NCBI GenBank assembly: GCA_004794655.1
Contig: SMMW01000584.1
Coordinates: forward strand, 7,954,001 to 8,018,000
Direction of reading: 5' to 3'
DNA: 64,000 nt
DNA from: Marisa cornuarietis
Taxonomy: Eukaryota; Mollusca; Gastropoda; Architaenioglossa; Ampullariidae
Position 1 is the stretch's first letter, and each line of letters begins with the position of its first letter. Of the stretch, positions 51,101 to 61,560 are shown one piece after another. The position numbers and the translations under genes were made by a program. The notes below the pieces were generated by a model, which was given only the letters and a program-made list of their open reading frames with translations, ran no database searches and was not told where the DNA came from.

Positions 51101-54100
51101 AGGTGCCTTGAAGGATAGTCTTCGACAAGGTGTTGTGCCGGGTCACATGGCCAAAAAAGACCAGCTTACGTCGCTTGACTGTTGATAGCAGAGGTTCCTG
51201 GTGTCCTACGAGTGTGGCAATCTTGTTTCTTACAAAGTCGTTGGTTTTGTGTTCTTTGTATGAGATCTGGAGGAGCCCCCTCAGGCACTTGTTCTCGAAT
51301 GCCTGGATTCTCCTTTCCATTTCGGAGTCCACGTGTCGCATCTGTACAGCAGGATCGGCACTACCAGGGATTTGTATAGCCTGTACTTGGTAGTGAACCT
51401 TATCTTGTGGCTATGCCAGATCCCATCTAGCCTAGCCATTGCTGCTGTTGCTGTTGGGATCCTGATGCGGATATCTTGCGTGGAGCTGCCATCCTTGGAG
51501 AGGGTGGCTTCCAAGTACTTGAAGCTACTTACCTCTTCGAGCTGTACCCCGTTCATATAGATCTCTGCTTTACCGTTGCCATTGATCATAACTTTGCTCT
51601 TTTCAGTGATGGTCTCCATTCCATATGCGTTTGAGCTGTCAGTCTGTTGGTGAGGACTTGCAGTTCCATGTTTATACCTGCTAACAGATCTATGTCATCT
51701 GCAAAGCGTAGGTTGCAGATTGGTCTTCCACTGATTGAAATGGAGGTATGATGGTCATGAAGAGCTTCAAGCATGATATTCTCCAAGAATATATTGAACA
51801 GCACGGGTGATAGGGGACATCCTTGACGTACCCCTACTGTGGTGCGAAAGTAAGCTCCTATTTGGTTGTTCAGCAGTACTGTACTCGTTGAGCTGTTATA
51901 CAGCGCTTCAACAACTTGGACGAGCCCTTCTTCAATGTTGAATTTCCGCATCACATGCCCTACCCCCTTGTGCCAGACTCTGTCAAATGCCTTCTTAAAG
52001 TCAATGAAGCTGTGGTAAAGTTCCCGCTGATGCTGAAGATGCTTTTCTATAAGAAGACGACAGTTGAAGATCTGCTCAACTGTGCTCCTCCGTGGTCTGA
52101 AGCCAGCCTGTTCTTCTGCTAGCAGCTCTTCTGCGGTGGTGCTGATGCGGTTTTGTATGACCTTCAGCATGACTTTACTTGGGTGACTAATAAGGCTTAT
52201 GGTTCTGTAGTTCTGGCACTGTTTGCTGTTTTCTTTCTTTGGGAGGGGTATGATTAGTGACTGCTTCCATTCTTTGGGCCATTCCTTGCGCTCCCAGACT
52301 CTTTGGCACAGGACAGTAAGGGCCTTTGTAGTTGCTTCCCCACCCTGCTTGAGCAGCTCAGCTGGTACATTATCAACGCCTGGTGACTTTCCTCCCTTCA
52401 ATCTATGTACAGCTCTTTCGACCTCCTCCCGTAGGACTGGTAGGTCTGCAGGTTCGCTGTCTCTAGTCTGGTTGTTTTGAAGAATGTTGGCATCGGTCTT
52501 CAGCTGGTAGTTGTACAGGTCCTTGCAGTATTCTGTCCATCGGTTGAGTACAGCATTGCCCTCTGTGAGAAGGTGACCATTGCTGTCTTCGATGACTGAG
52601 ATCTTCTGCTGGTCTGTCTTAGTGAGGGTCTTTAGAAGTTGATAGGCCTTTTTGCTGTCACCTCGTGCCATTCCATCCTCTATGTCCCGGCACTGATTCC
52701 CGGATCCAGCTCTCCCTAGCTGCCTTCATCCCTTTCTTAATGGCACAGTTCACTTCTTTGTCTTTGGTGGCTGCTTCTGTCTGGTTTGCTTTTCTTTTCT
52801 CTCTTCAAGGCCCTCCTTTGGTCACAGAGGTCTAGGATGTCGTTCGTGACCCATGGCTGTTTCTTATTCCTATGTCGCCCTAGAACCTCCTGGGCTGTCG
52901 ACAGTAGCACCTCTTTGATGTTTCCAGCGAGGGTGTCTACATCACAGTTCACCAGGTTCAGTGCGCCAAATTTTCCGCCAACCGTGGCCTTGAAGACTTC
53001 TGAAATCTTTGGGTCTTGCAGCTTCTCCAAATCAAAGCGAATTCGAGGAGTGTTTGAGAGTCGCTTTGCTTTCAGCCTCAGCTTTAGATTCGCTAGAACA
53101 AGGACATGGTCACTGCCTATGTCAGCGCCTGGGTACGTCCTTGCCTTGGCCCTGTTGATGCTGGATTTGAAGGGTCTCGGCAGTAGGATATAGTCGATCT
53201 GATTATGGACCAATCAGTCTGGTGAGTGCCACATGGCCGTCCTTGATTTCTTGTGGGGATATAAGGTGTTGGCTAAGGTGAGTCTCTGGCTCTGTGCAAA
53301 CTCTAGGAGTCTGATGCCCCTGTTGTTGGTTTCACCAAGGCCAAATTTCCCCACCGTTCCTGCCCATTGCTGTAGGCATCTGGGCCAACCTTGGCGTTCC
53401 AGTCTCCGAGCACAACCAGGATGTCCTTTTTTGGAACTGCCTTCACAACCTTGTCCAGTTGTTGGTAGAATTCTTCCACTTTGTCGTCTCCATGTGTGGA
53501 AGTCGGAGCGTATACTTGGACAATGGTGACATTATGGGGCTTAGCTGAGACACGAATGGAGATCAGCCGGCTGGATACGGGTGTACAGCTGATGACGGCC
53601 GCGGCCACCTTCCTGTGCACGAGGAAGCCCACGCCGTACTCATGCCTGGCGTCCTCCCCACTGTACCACAGTCTGTGGCCGTCGTCTGTCATTGTTTCCC
53701 CAAATCCTGTCCATCTGACCTCCGCCAGTCCCACAATGTCCCACTGATACCGTTTTAGCTCGTGTGTGAGTTGGTGCACTTTTCCGCACTGGTATAACAT
53801 GCGTACGTTCCACGTGCCAATGGATGTTCTTTCTCTTAGCTTGATTTCTGTTTTGGTTTCAGTCTTGGCTCCAGTAGCATACTTTTTGCTGACCCCACGC
53901 TGGAGCCTCCCGATAGGGTGCGCGGTCGTTGTTAGTCCGGGCAGCGACCGATCCGGCATGTTATCTCTTTTGCGGCATATATCCATGCTCCTTACATGGA
54001 GCTTATACACTTGGTAGCGCTAATCCCTTCTCCAAGTGAACCACAGCCGATAGTCGGCCTGGTCATGAACACGTAGGCGCTGGGCCCTGGCCGGTACTCT

Positions 54101-57100
54101 CATCGTGGAGAGTTTTCGCCCACTGATGCCGTGTTAATAACAGGATTTTCTGTAGGGGTTTACTCCTTTAGCCTTTATCTTTCCCAAGATTCCCACAAGA
54201 TGTTGGAGATAATGGGCTCAATTATTTTTGACAGAATTTAAGCTAATCCTCAAAGATCATTACCAGGCAGAATAAGATTAATAATAGTCAACAAATCTCT
54301 GCATATAGTACATTTAGACATTTCCCAGAACTCAAGATTTTAAACATATTGGTTTTGGAAAAGGAGGGATTGAGTTTAGGCTTGGGATAACTGACTTGAA
54401 CTGTAATAAACTCAGTTACTGCACTCAGCAGTACTTTTGCAATGTCCATTCTGTCATAGGGTGAATCAGAGCTGCATTTTTTTTTTTTTTGGTTCTATGC
54501 ATGCAGATTTCCAAGAACAATATATCCCCCCAAAATGTCTATGAATATCCATCCTTCTATTCTTATGTCAGACAGTAACTCAAATTTGACACGGCAGTTT
54601 GTATATTTCCTGTATAAAGCTCTAATGAGGAATTGATGGACTTTATACTGCAATGACCTATACAACATAAAAGCAGACTCCAACACCCTCCAAGACCATC
54701 TGGACCTAAAGCCTTGCAAATCTTTATTTGCTGAAACAGCTCCACAACTTGATGAATTTTTTTTATGAATCTCAACCCTCCAGACAGGATGAAGAGAACT
54801 AAACACATCTTTAATTTTCACAGCGATGTCTCTCAAAAAACAAACAAACAAAGAAAGCATTAAAAGCATTAGGTAGATCTGTACTGTCAACACCCAAGAT
54901 GGAGATTTTCGCTTTAGAGCCTTAAAGCCAATCTTCAACAGTGGCCATGTTCTAGAGTCACTGGAAAACTGCTCGGATGTTACCTGTATCAACTGAGACT
55001 CTATTTTAGTCTTATAATTCAACCTGGCCTGATGGATATTATTGTGGACATCTCTATGTACCAGTTTCTTGTAATGGGCAGAACCCATGAAGAACACAAA
55101 TTTCTTTTTTATTCAACTCTGCTTTTAAGCTCTTGGTCACCCAGGTTTTGTTGTTTGGGTAAAGCGCTAACTGTTTCGATGGAATAGTGCAGTCTACACA
55201 GAAGGAGATATATGAGGAGATGGTGTTAAGTAAGTCGTCAAGATTAGGACATACATCTAAAAAGAACCCCCCAGTTGGACACTCAAAACAGCCCTGTAAG
55301 CTTGCAACACTGTCTGAACATTTGGTGGAATGTATTGTTCGGTGCACCCGTCTGAACACAGGCTTATAAACGTTTATGAGTCTGATGAAGGTGAAAGTAA
55401 TAATGATGGTGGTGGTGGTTGCTGCTGCTGCTGTTTGTACCCCTTTGAAATGAGCCTATTTCATAAATTCGACCTCTCTTTCTCACACACAGAAGGAGGC
55501 AGCCACATATGCAAATCATCAGGATTTCTGTGATCCAACAAAGCCCAAACTGCTTTCAACAGTTGATATTTCAAATATCAAAGATGCTTCTATAGAGCTT
55601 TCTGTTTCGAGTGAGAGCACAAACTTCCAGTATGAACTAAACATTAACAGTAAATAATTATTATATTTTATCTGTGGCCATTTTTAATGTTTATTCAAGG
55701 ATTTTTTTTCAGTGGGGAGGCTAGATCAAAACGTTAAACTAGAGACAAAGTATGTGTGGTGTTAGGTGATGGTTGTAGTGGGGGCAAAAGTGTGACAAGT
55801 TACAGGACCTAGTGTGAGTAACTGTCATGGGAAAAGCTAAAAAAGTGGGGGTGATGGCAACAAGGCAGGAACATTTATGAGAAAAACCTTGGTGATTGTA
55901 CAAAGGAAGAGGACCCAGCAGAATTGGAGGGGGAACTGATCAATGACAAAATATTGATGTCTCTGCATGATAACGTACCATACCAGCCAATCTTCTTGAC
56001 ACAATCGCAGCAGTTGGGCAGCAGCAAGGACAGATGATTTATATTGCAACATCCTGCCCGACACCACCGTGAAATAAAGCTTACTGCTTCCACCACAGCA
56101 AGTTTCAAACGGAAACCTAGTAATAAACTTTTATGCCTGCGATGTCACTGGCAATAATATAGTTGCATCTTGCTGTTTGTTCACAAGGAGCTACTGTACA
56201 TTTTAGTTGTCATATGAAGAAGAAATGGGAAAAGAAGTTTAAATGTTCTTAAAGGTATCATGTGTTGCAGGTAAATCATCAGTTTAGGATGTCTTCAATA
56301 AGCTTCTCCCTTGCCTTTGACACTCCACAACCAAGGTCTGGCAGATGATCATGTGTGGCACTGAATGTTAAGATATACATATTTATCTCTGTGCTAGTAG
56401 TGATTTTCCATGTGTGTGTGCAGGTACATGCAATGCTGCACACTTTAAACCACTAAATCAAATTGTGAAATAAATGTTAAATTCAAGCCTTATTATGAGT
56501 AATGCATTACAAATAAAGCATTTGTGAACACTCACCACTATCAGCTGCCACTGTCTTGGGTGGAGGCACTGGTGACAACACTGTTGGGAAGATGGCATGA
56601 GCCATCTGATTGTCAAACTGTTGCAACAGAAAGACTGAAATCAGCACACAGAGCAAATTTCATATTTTTTTAACAAGCAAAAAAGTATGACACCACCAAT
56701 AAATTTTATCATTCTTAACCCCCACACCCCAAAAATTAGATAAAATTAGAAATTTACAGAAATGTATGGTGTTTCCAGATAATTTATAATTAATAATAGC
56801 AATGCTTTATAATGAAATGGCTCTGTATAAGACTCTTAATTATGTTTATTATTAAAATGAAGATGCAGAAACGATTTTCTCTCACCTGAAGGCGATTTAT
56901 TTTGGCATGTAGCTGTTGCTGGTGTGCAGAAGATTTGAAATTAAACCAGATACCATTTTCAAACATTCGTCTGATGGGAAAAGTTTTGGGCTTTACAGCA
57001 GTCATGCTGGACAAATCCACCTGCAGGCAAAAATATGGCCACTATATCTGAGTACATGAACCTCAGTTAAAATCATAATCATCTCCTATTTCAATTCAAT

Positions 57101-58922
57101 TTGCTTTACAAATCTTTGGATATAAGGATGTTCTGGCTACACAGGTTCAGTTATGGTCCATTGAGAAAGCTGTGCACTGTAACATTCCTATATAAATCTA
57201 AGATGCCATATATCGCATTTACTAATTCGTAAACTGCATATGACAAAACACTAAGTTGTTATGGAAAGAAACTAATGTACTAAAAAAAAGCAAAACAATA
57301 CAGGGTGAGACTGTGTAGCCCAGGAAGAATGATGACTCCTCTGGAAATGATGATTTTGTCAGAAAAAAATGGAACTGATTCCACGTGTTCATGATTAAAA
57401 ATAGGAGGTCAGCTTCACAAAAAAATCTCAGTTCAAGTAATATTATTCTGAACATGAGGTGGTAATTTACAATATGATGATTAAATAAAAATACAAGAAC
57501 ATAAGAATCTAATTCAGAATCTAAATCAAAATTTAAAGCAGAAAAAATCAACTGAATAAAACTAAACTGTCTTATAGCAAACAATATAAACTCAAAACTC
57601 AATAGAACACAATTATCTCTTTGCTATTCCACTTCTCTTCTGACGTTAAAGATACAAACAGCTTAATTACATATGCACATATTTTACAGGTTGAATAGTA
57701 TTATTTTATCTCCACCCAAATAAATTCAAGAGAAACACTAATACCAAAAAGATTTCCAAAATGCTGTAATACAATTTCCTAGAATAAAACCAACAACCTT
57801 TAAAGTAAATATTAAATGTTTCTTTTTCAATGTTTTAGTCGCAGTTAACTCTTCCAGGTTGACCTGAAAGTAAATAAGGAACAGCACAAAAGAAAATGAA
57901 GATAAAAGATCAGAAACCGTTGAAGACTTGCTCTTACTGGGCTGAATGATACTGTTTAAGCTAGCTGCAAGCTGCATGAGAGTGAGTGAGAGTGGGTACA
58001 AGAATGTACACATATGCAATTATGTACACAAGCAAGTGTGCAGAAGAAAACAATAACAGACCAATATATCATGATTTCAAGAGTTAAAAACGCACCTGTC
58101 ATTTGAATATTATGCTACCTATACACTTCTTCTCGCATCAAAGCCAGCAATTTATGTCTGCCCATACTATAGCATATTTCACCACCATTTTTCTCAAGAG
58201 TTGCATTTTGTTAAAAAAAATTCTATTTAACTTTCAAAATCAGGACAAAACATATATCAAAAAGAGATTGTATTAGCTAATACATCCATTTCCCAGCTCT
58301 CTCATCAAGGAAACCTGAAACATGTGTATGAATACATTGTGAAGAAACTTGAGAAAGGCTCAATTAGCTTTTCTAATTGTATGATTATGAACTAATATAA
58401 CCACCTCCATTTTGTTATCCAGTTGAACCGTATTGTTTGGCGTCTTGCCCACAACCAGGTCATTGTGGTATTTCTGATAGGCTTCCTCCAGAATTTTGCA
58501 GTCTTTGAGTTTCAGAGCCTTATACCTCCTTTTCCTTTTTTCTTCCCAGATGATGCCAGAGCTGGATTAAAGCAGAAAACATATATAAATCTTCACCATC
58601 CTTGTGTATCCAAACCCCTTCCTCACAGACAACAGCATGACCTTCCCCACTGATTTCAAACGTTCAGTCTATCTTGCATCCATTTTGCAGCAGAGTATAT
58701 TTTTCATTTTTCTCCTGTATTTCTAGGCTATACATCAACACAGCCTACAACATTTTTTTCTTAACAGCTGATCTCTTTCTGTCACTGTAACAATATTGTT
58801 CATGCCTACCTAGTGATCCCCAGAAAAGCAAGCTCTTCCTGAGTGAGATCGTTGACCAAAGACAGCCCAAAGCTCTGAAGTTGGAAGACTATTTCCCTCT
58901 CAACCTGCTCCAGCTCACCTGC
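36111..58922 (-). CDS. VPS13: VPS13A/C-type lipid-transfer protein, C-terminal 659 residues (N-terminus outside window)
   Basis: Nineteen exons (minus): 58922-58810, 58561-58405, 57020-56886, 56617-56536, 50242-50173, 49726-49618, 48438-48319, 48000-47870, 47522-47441, 46555-46442, 46125-46050, 45793-45630, 44530-44449, 43659-43572, 43188-43074, 42411-42317, 41996-41873, 37533-37456, 36155-36111 (TGA). They total 1980 nt in one frame. Hallmarks in order are [125 protein letters not shown] and [16 protein letters not shown], then a PH-like end finishing QMTRNR. VPS13 proteins are rod-like lipid carriers at membrane contact sites; this part holds the end of the rod, the ATG2_C-like region and the PH domain. 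Introns carry a LINE with an intact ORF, an RTE LINE, a piggyBac derivative and a long hairpin. Confidence 0.96.
36681..37374 (-). mobile_element. piggyBac-type transposon, internally deleted, TTAA target
   Basis: The ends CCCTTTGAGCCC and GGGCTCAAAGGG are perfect inverted repeats flanked by TTAA at 36677-36680 and 37375-37378, diagnostic of piggyBac. The 694-bp element keeps only the start of a transposase-like ORF. It sits in the last VPS13 intron, 82 bp downstream (minus sense) of the exon ending 37456. Confidence 0.92.
36764..37138 (-). pseudogene. piggyBac transposase N-terminal remnant
   Basis: An open frame of 124 codons from the ATG at 37138. Its acidic N-terminal stretch ([15 protein letters not shown], then [11 protein letters not shown]) is like the start of piggyBac transposases. 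The DDD catalytic core and zinc-binding C-terminus are absent, so the frame runs into non-homologous sequence. It looks like a deletion product; retained function is not supported. Confidence 0.7.
37712..41690 (-). mobile_element. CR1/L2-like LINE, near full length, in a VPS13 intron
   Basis: The 3' end on the minus strand is GCGCTATAAAAATCTTCA then ATT repeats (37712-37740). The 5' side extends to about 41690 and contains roughly 390 bp of non-coding leader before the ORF. The same family is present at 1-1121. No separate ORF1 is visible, so the copy is either a one-ORF family or 5' truncated. The 5' boundary is an estimate. Confidence 0.85.
37982..41296 (-). CDS. LINE endonuclease/reverse transcriptase, uninterrupted ORF
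   Basis: One open frame of 1104 codons from the ATG at 41296 (an upstream in-frame TTG at 41344 is unlikely to be used). Residues about 150-380 are an APE-type endonuclease with GLFNAQSV, the TETWL glutamate, [19 protein letters not shown] and the SSDHYSV histidine. Residues about 640-885 are a reverse transcriptase with [38 protein letters not shown] and the catalytic YADD (about 821-824). The C-terminal part has [13 protein letters not shown] and [10 protein letters not shown]. The known role is target-primed reverse transcription. There are no stops or frameshifts, so the copy is young and may be autonomous. It is transcribed in the same direction as the VPS13 host gene. Confidence 0.93.
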   Translation of the reverse strand: MTRQFVYSTTQLSLLNPLATLPLPACLVDILRRFSLYYDSINVDSPLKQQIRIRRYRAGRRKQRPLKKSATRSYSVSCPPSPDSESDSGFVKASLCVNSLLNHVSPTQQHQRQRGRDESEPVGSNNFTPNQHGRLRTGDCQVSRTPQLNTRLHVGLFNAQSVSSAQQSLKRAEIVEFVIDRRLDIFIITETWLKQHGDESVCVDLTPVGYCLKSFPRPTRGGGIAIIYRSSLAKYLSFTTAVSFPRTSFEFVQVSSSVPHCSMHLLCIYRPPPSARNKLTASTFFSEFHDLLDYSNALIGPAILLGDVNVHFDNSSHPDTVKLSKMLHTFRFVQSVSQPTHKRDHILDWVIHRPDDHLVQSVDVSHDLSSDHYSVLIELDRKCPSSAPVFRPTRSLQNVDRLAFKAQLQMALLQPPSAEQLDCVLRRVVDDHAPVSRRLMCQSKCTPWHSQIRVELRDLKRTRRRAERVWRKTGLAIHKEIYNAAKRSVAKCIYAAKASYLQGQIINCTSSKKLFGICSQMTGSKTATPLPTAYPASLLPQVFSDYFTSKILDIRSSLDSVSVLDSISCDVLPGCSMSKFLPVSETDVKAVILKAKPTTCELDPMPTSLLLECLDTLLPAITNIVNVSLSSGVFPSLFKNAVVRPLLKKSTLDVNVLNNYRPVSNLSFLSKIIEKIVLTQLWAYLQEHHLIPQAQSAYRPFHSTETTLIKVTTDILSALDSGDVSPLTLLDLSAAFDTIDHSLLLHRLHTLYGISGPALSWFNSYLTDRTQTVSVDGQTSRPASLFCGVPQGSVLGPVLFILYTKPLSSCIRSHQVSHQSYADDTQLYCSTPPAESYSAISSIEACISDVKGWMLKNKLKLNDDKTEALLCHRRRHQPSLVSLPNHIKVGDSNITFTSSVRNLGFIVSDDMTLDRHVASVCRSAYYELRKISAIRHFLSTRATNTLVCAFVLSRLDYCNSLLAGCPDYLIERLQRVQNSAARLVLRARKRDHVTPLLRFLHWLPIRSRIQYKLSVLCFNFFAGSCPEYFSELLIPYSPSRQLRSSSDDRILTVPVTRTTTYGHRTFGYCAAKQWNSLPFHIRHLPTTESFKSALKTHLFLEHFS
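44755..44830 (-). repeat. 3' tail of a LINE or SINE, minus orientation
   Basis: Minus-strand GTAAAGTGCCTTGAGCC, GGAGTAAAGCACTC and a TATAAATAACC end with ATT units, in the VPS13 intron between exons 45630 and 44530. The upstream body is not recognisable. Confidence 0.55.
46609..46636. repeat. TG microsatellite
   Basis: Fourteen TG units in a VPS13 intron. Confidence 0.9.
46660..47185 (-). mobile_element. CR1/L2-like LINE 3' fragment, degenerate
   Basis: Minus-strand translation gives [19 protein letters not shown], then [14 protein letters not shown] and [14 protein letters not shown], matching the post-RT region of CR1/L2-group ORFs. Frames are broken towards 46660. It is different in detail from the LINE at 37712-41690. 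It lies in the VPS13 intron between exons 47441 and 46555. Confidence 0.75.
48786..48927. repeat. Tandem repeat, three units of about 48 bp
   Basis: Units start at 48786, 48834 and 48881, each with CAT[CT]ATCTTAAA[CT]ATT and AATCAACTA. They lie in the VPS13 intron between exons 49618 and 48438. Confidence 0.85.
49151..49431. repeat. Long near-perfect inverted repeat (hairpin) in a VPS13 intron
   Basis: Arms 49151-49274 and 49307-49431 are reverse complements over about 124 bp with only a few mismatches. Shared anchors are GAATTGGACCGGTGAACATT and ATGTGGATCCAGTTGCATG. The loop is only about 32 nt. In the VPS13 transcript this would fold into a long duplex, ending about 190 nt downstream of the exon at 49618. 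Confidence 0.92.
50390..50890 (+). mobile_element. LINE reverse-transcriptase C-terminal fragment, degenerate
   Basis: Plus-strand frames give EIVNAYKYL, then [12 protein letters not shown] and [13 protein letters not shown], typical of the region after the RT in other invertebrate LINEs. Many stops. It abuts the 3' end of the RTE element at 50905. Confidence 0.65.
50905..54140 (-). mobile_element. RTE-type LINE, near full length, inactive
   Basis: The minus-strand frames in order are an endonuclease (54010-53303: [37 protein letters not shown]), a middle part (53213-52737: [24 protein letters not shown]), a reverse transcriptase (52671-51586: [54 protein letters not shown]) and a C-terminal part (51619-50907: [25 protein letters not shown]). 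Frameshifts or stops near 53300, 53216, 52700, 51620 and 51330 break the ORF. The 3' end shows TGAC repeats (GACTGACTGACTAATAC), as in RTE elements. It fills much of the large VPS13 intron between 56535 and 50243. Confidence 0.9.
54560..55360 (-). mobile_element. CR1-like LINE fragment, degenerate
   Basis: Minus-strand frames give [20 protein letters not shown], then [32 protein letters not shown] and further broken pieces of the endonuclease-to-RT linker. Frameshifts separate 55359-55054 from 55097-54495. This family differs from the LINEs at 37.7-41.7 and 50.9-54.1 kb. Confidence 0.75.
55370..56535 (-). other. VPS13 intron, no gene seen
   Basis: Contains a short GGT/GCT triplet run near 55409-55433. 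No exon or transposon with clear ends was recognised. Confidence 0.5.
57798..57863 (-). other. Possible 22-codon cassette exon of VPS13
   Basis: This 66-bp segment has a good acceptor (CTTTCAG before GTCAAC) and a weaker donor (AAAG then GTTGTT). It is open in the frame needed between the exons ending 58405 and starting 57020, both phase 0. It reads [18 protein letters not shown], which resembles the start of the next constitutive exon ([12 protein letters not shown]). Skipping it also keeps the frame, so it is not included in the main model. Confidence 0.4.
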
Positions 58923-59307
58923 CTGCCACAGGTACCAATGGCAAGATAAGGGAGAATTCAACTCTTCAAAGTATTGCATATTCCATGTACCAGGACCACC
59001 ACACTGCATTTCAGTAATTCTAAATACCTGATTTTCAGCAAAAATATTGCTACTGCTTTACACTGTCATTGTCATTCAGGAAAACTACAAAAATAAATTG
59101 TATTCCAGCTCTTTCAAAAGGGATTAATTTGCATATATGAATGTATGGGGCACACTGTTTACATGCCAAATTTAAGTGTTCAAATCAAGAATTAGCCATG
59201 CTTATTTCACCAGTTGATGCTAACATGTTGCGAATGTCCATTTTGTACATACAAACTTTGACTATTATTATAATGTTTTCATGTGTTACTAATAATTTGC
59301 AATAATA

Positions 59308-59640
59308 GGTGGTTGGTGGTGCAGTGCGTCTGTCACCATAATTGTGGGTACCAGGAATCCCTATTTTTGGATGTGACACCTACTCACTGTGCTAACCAGT
59401 GATTTTCTACCATCTCCTGCATCATATCTGTGTGTGTATGTGCATGTATGTTTGTACTCACACACACACACACACCTAGTAGGCCACTGTGTGATGTCTT
59501 GTTGTAGTTCAGCTTAGTGTTGTAAAGAGCAGTGGGCATGTTGACATTGCACTGTAATGTATATCACATTTGTAAAGTGCATTGAGCCTATATAGGATTA
59601 GTACTATCTAAAAATGTTTCTTCTTATTATTGTTATAAAT
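59308..59640 (+). mobile_element. Probable SINE with tRNA-like head and LINE-like tail
   Basis: The head GGTGGTGCAGTGCGTCTGTC resembles the A-box side of the SINE at 17699. The tail has GTAAAGTGCATTGAGCC, TATATAGG and TTATTATTG, as in CR1/L2-type 3' ends. Diverged; located in the VPS13 intron upstream of exon 58922. Confidence 0.5.
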
Positions 59641-60700
59641 TTTACAGAGATATATAGTAATTTATGGCCTTGACTATATAACTACCATATCTTCAGCATT
59701 GTTTTCACTCTGTGATTAGACACTGATTTCCCAAAGTTCACTTTTATTTACATCTACAGTCCCCAAGATCACTTCCCCTATATTAGCCAAGTTTGAGTAA
59801 AAAGTGGTGTGGATTGAAAATGGAACAAAGAAATCTTTCTGAACATGTCAATAAAATGAGACAAAGTTTCTTGCTAACATTTTTCTCAAGTTCACATGAC
59901 TTTATATTTATACTTCATATTCTAAAATAGAAGAAAGAAGCAAAAAAAAAAAAACTTTTTTGGCTATCCTGTCTTTCATAGAGTAATTTAGCCTAACTAC
60001 ATTTTGTGCAAACATCAGTGCGAAATCCATGACATCATGGAGCTAACTACTTGATCTACTACAAATACTATAGTTTTAATAATATAGTTTATTTACATAA
60101 TGATAATTATAAAAAGCACATATATATATATACTTAAAATATTAACTATTCATAGAAATATGAAATAAAGAAATAAAAAACTTAACGAAAATATTAAAGG
60201 TATGCAATATAAGTTTATGCATGTAGATGGTAATTTTATATTCCAGTTAAAATGTTTCCAAACACATAGTTCACAGTGTAGGGATAATGACAAACCTTCC
60301 CCTTGTCAACATTCAGTTCAATAATTATTTCTTGCGGTCAGTAATCTATTTAGATCATGCACTTCATATGCAAACTTTTCAAACACCCACACAAAACAAT
60401 AACAAGACTGCATATCTAACTAAAACAAAACATTAAAATATCAAATGGTTATTTTCATTTTGATAAATTATAAGCTGCATGTTTAGATTAACACTGAAAA
60501 TTCAGATTTTATTGGAAGATTTGTGAACTTGTATGGATAGAGTAATGCTAATTCTTTTCTTTAAACTTTTTAAAATACTGGGATATGCTCTCTTTTCACG
60601 AAAGTGAAATTAGAAGTTTAGATTAGTTTTCAACAATGAGCTATTTCATTAGGAAATGGGGAAAATCTCTGTTGATGAAGCAAGAAGAAGACAGGAATTG
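59641..60700 (-). other. VPS13 intron or upstream region, no exon recognised
   Basis: AT-rich sequence without splice-bounded coding segments that resemble VPS13. The next upstream exon appears to lie beyond the window. Confidence 0.4.
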
Positions 60701-60704
60701 CGCT

Positions 60705-60830
60705 TCTGCTTATTTATATGTATACTTGATGCAGTATAGTGCAATACTGCTTACTTATAAGTATCTCTGATGCTGTGTAGTGTAATTCTGTACAGTCATG
60801 GTTATTAAAACTTATTTATGTACAGTAAGA
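60705..60830. repeat. Degenerate minisatellite, left part
   Basis: Units of about 40 bp with the pattern CTTGATG...TATAGTGTAAT.CTGCTTA. The same pattern resumes at 61274. Confidence 0.65.
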
Positions 60831-60949
60831 CGCCACATTTTGGTTAAAGACTGTATTCCCCTAAGAGTGCAGTCATATGCTGAATAACGATGTTTCAGTC
60901 AACAACAGAGTGCATACATTTACACCCCAGGAAAAGACAGATTATGCCA

Positions 60950-61273
60950 ATCAAGCAGCAAGAAGTGTGAGGCATAAGATCAACACTGACAAGACCATAT
61001 TGATGAAAGTTAAAAACAAGAGTACAACAAAAATAAAAGTAGTGCAGGATTCAGAGATGAGTTGGCTAGGTCACATCCTGTAGATGAACAAGACAAGGCA
61101 TCAAATTGGGACTATCAGGAGAAAGAAAGAGATGCAGGCCACTGGATGCCTGGTGACAGTCAAGGAGATGGCAGACCTGGAATAAGTCAGCTGGCTTGTC
61201 CAGGACCAGGATGGCTGAAAGAAATCGGTGGCACCTTATGCTCAGTCAGAGCAAGGAGGATTAGGAAACTTCA
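60950..61273 (+). mobile_element. LINE ORF C-terminal fragment inside the minisatellite
   Basis: The plus strand gives SWLGHIL, then after frameshifts pieces rich in basic residues with the layout of the GHVLRM...KRKRGRP tail of invertebrate LINE ORFs. It is short and full of stops. Confidence 0.55.
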
Positions 61274-61560
61274 TGCTATATAGTGTCATTTTGCTTACTT
61301 ATATATTTGATGCTAAGTCATTCTCTTTATTTATGAATACATTTGATGCCACATAGTGTATTTCTGCTTATCTGCTTTATAGTGTAATTCTGCTTATCTA
61401 TACACTTGAAGTTATATAGTGTAATTCTGCTTCATTTTATACATAGATATGCTTGAAGTAATGTAATTAAGCTTATTTATATGCTTGAAGTTATGTAGTT
61501 TAATTCTGCTTTTTTATGTACATTTGATGATATATAGTGTAATCAATTTATTATTTGTAT
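61274..61560. repeat. Degenerate minisatellite, right part
   Basis: At least six units of about 35-45 bp with ATAGTGTAATTCTGCTTAT and a CTTGAAGTTAT spacer. It matches the block at 60705-60830. Confidence 0.7.

Noticed and set aside
54495..55097. An open frame of 200 codons on the minus strand.
   Set aside because: Only its first part matches LINE protein; the rest is read through frameshifted LINE DNA, so it is not a host gene.
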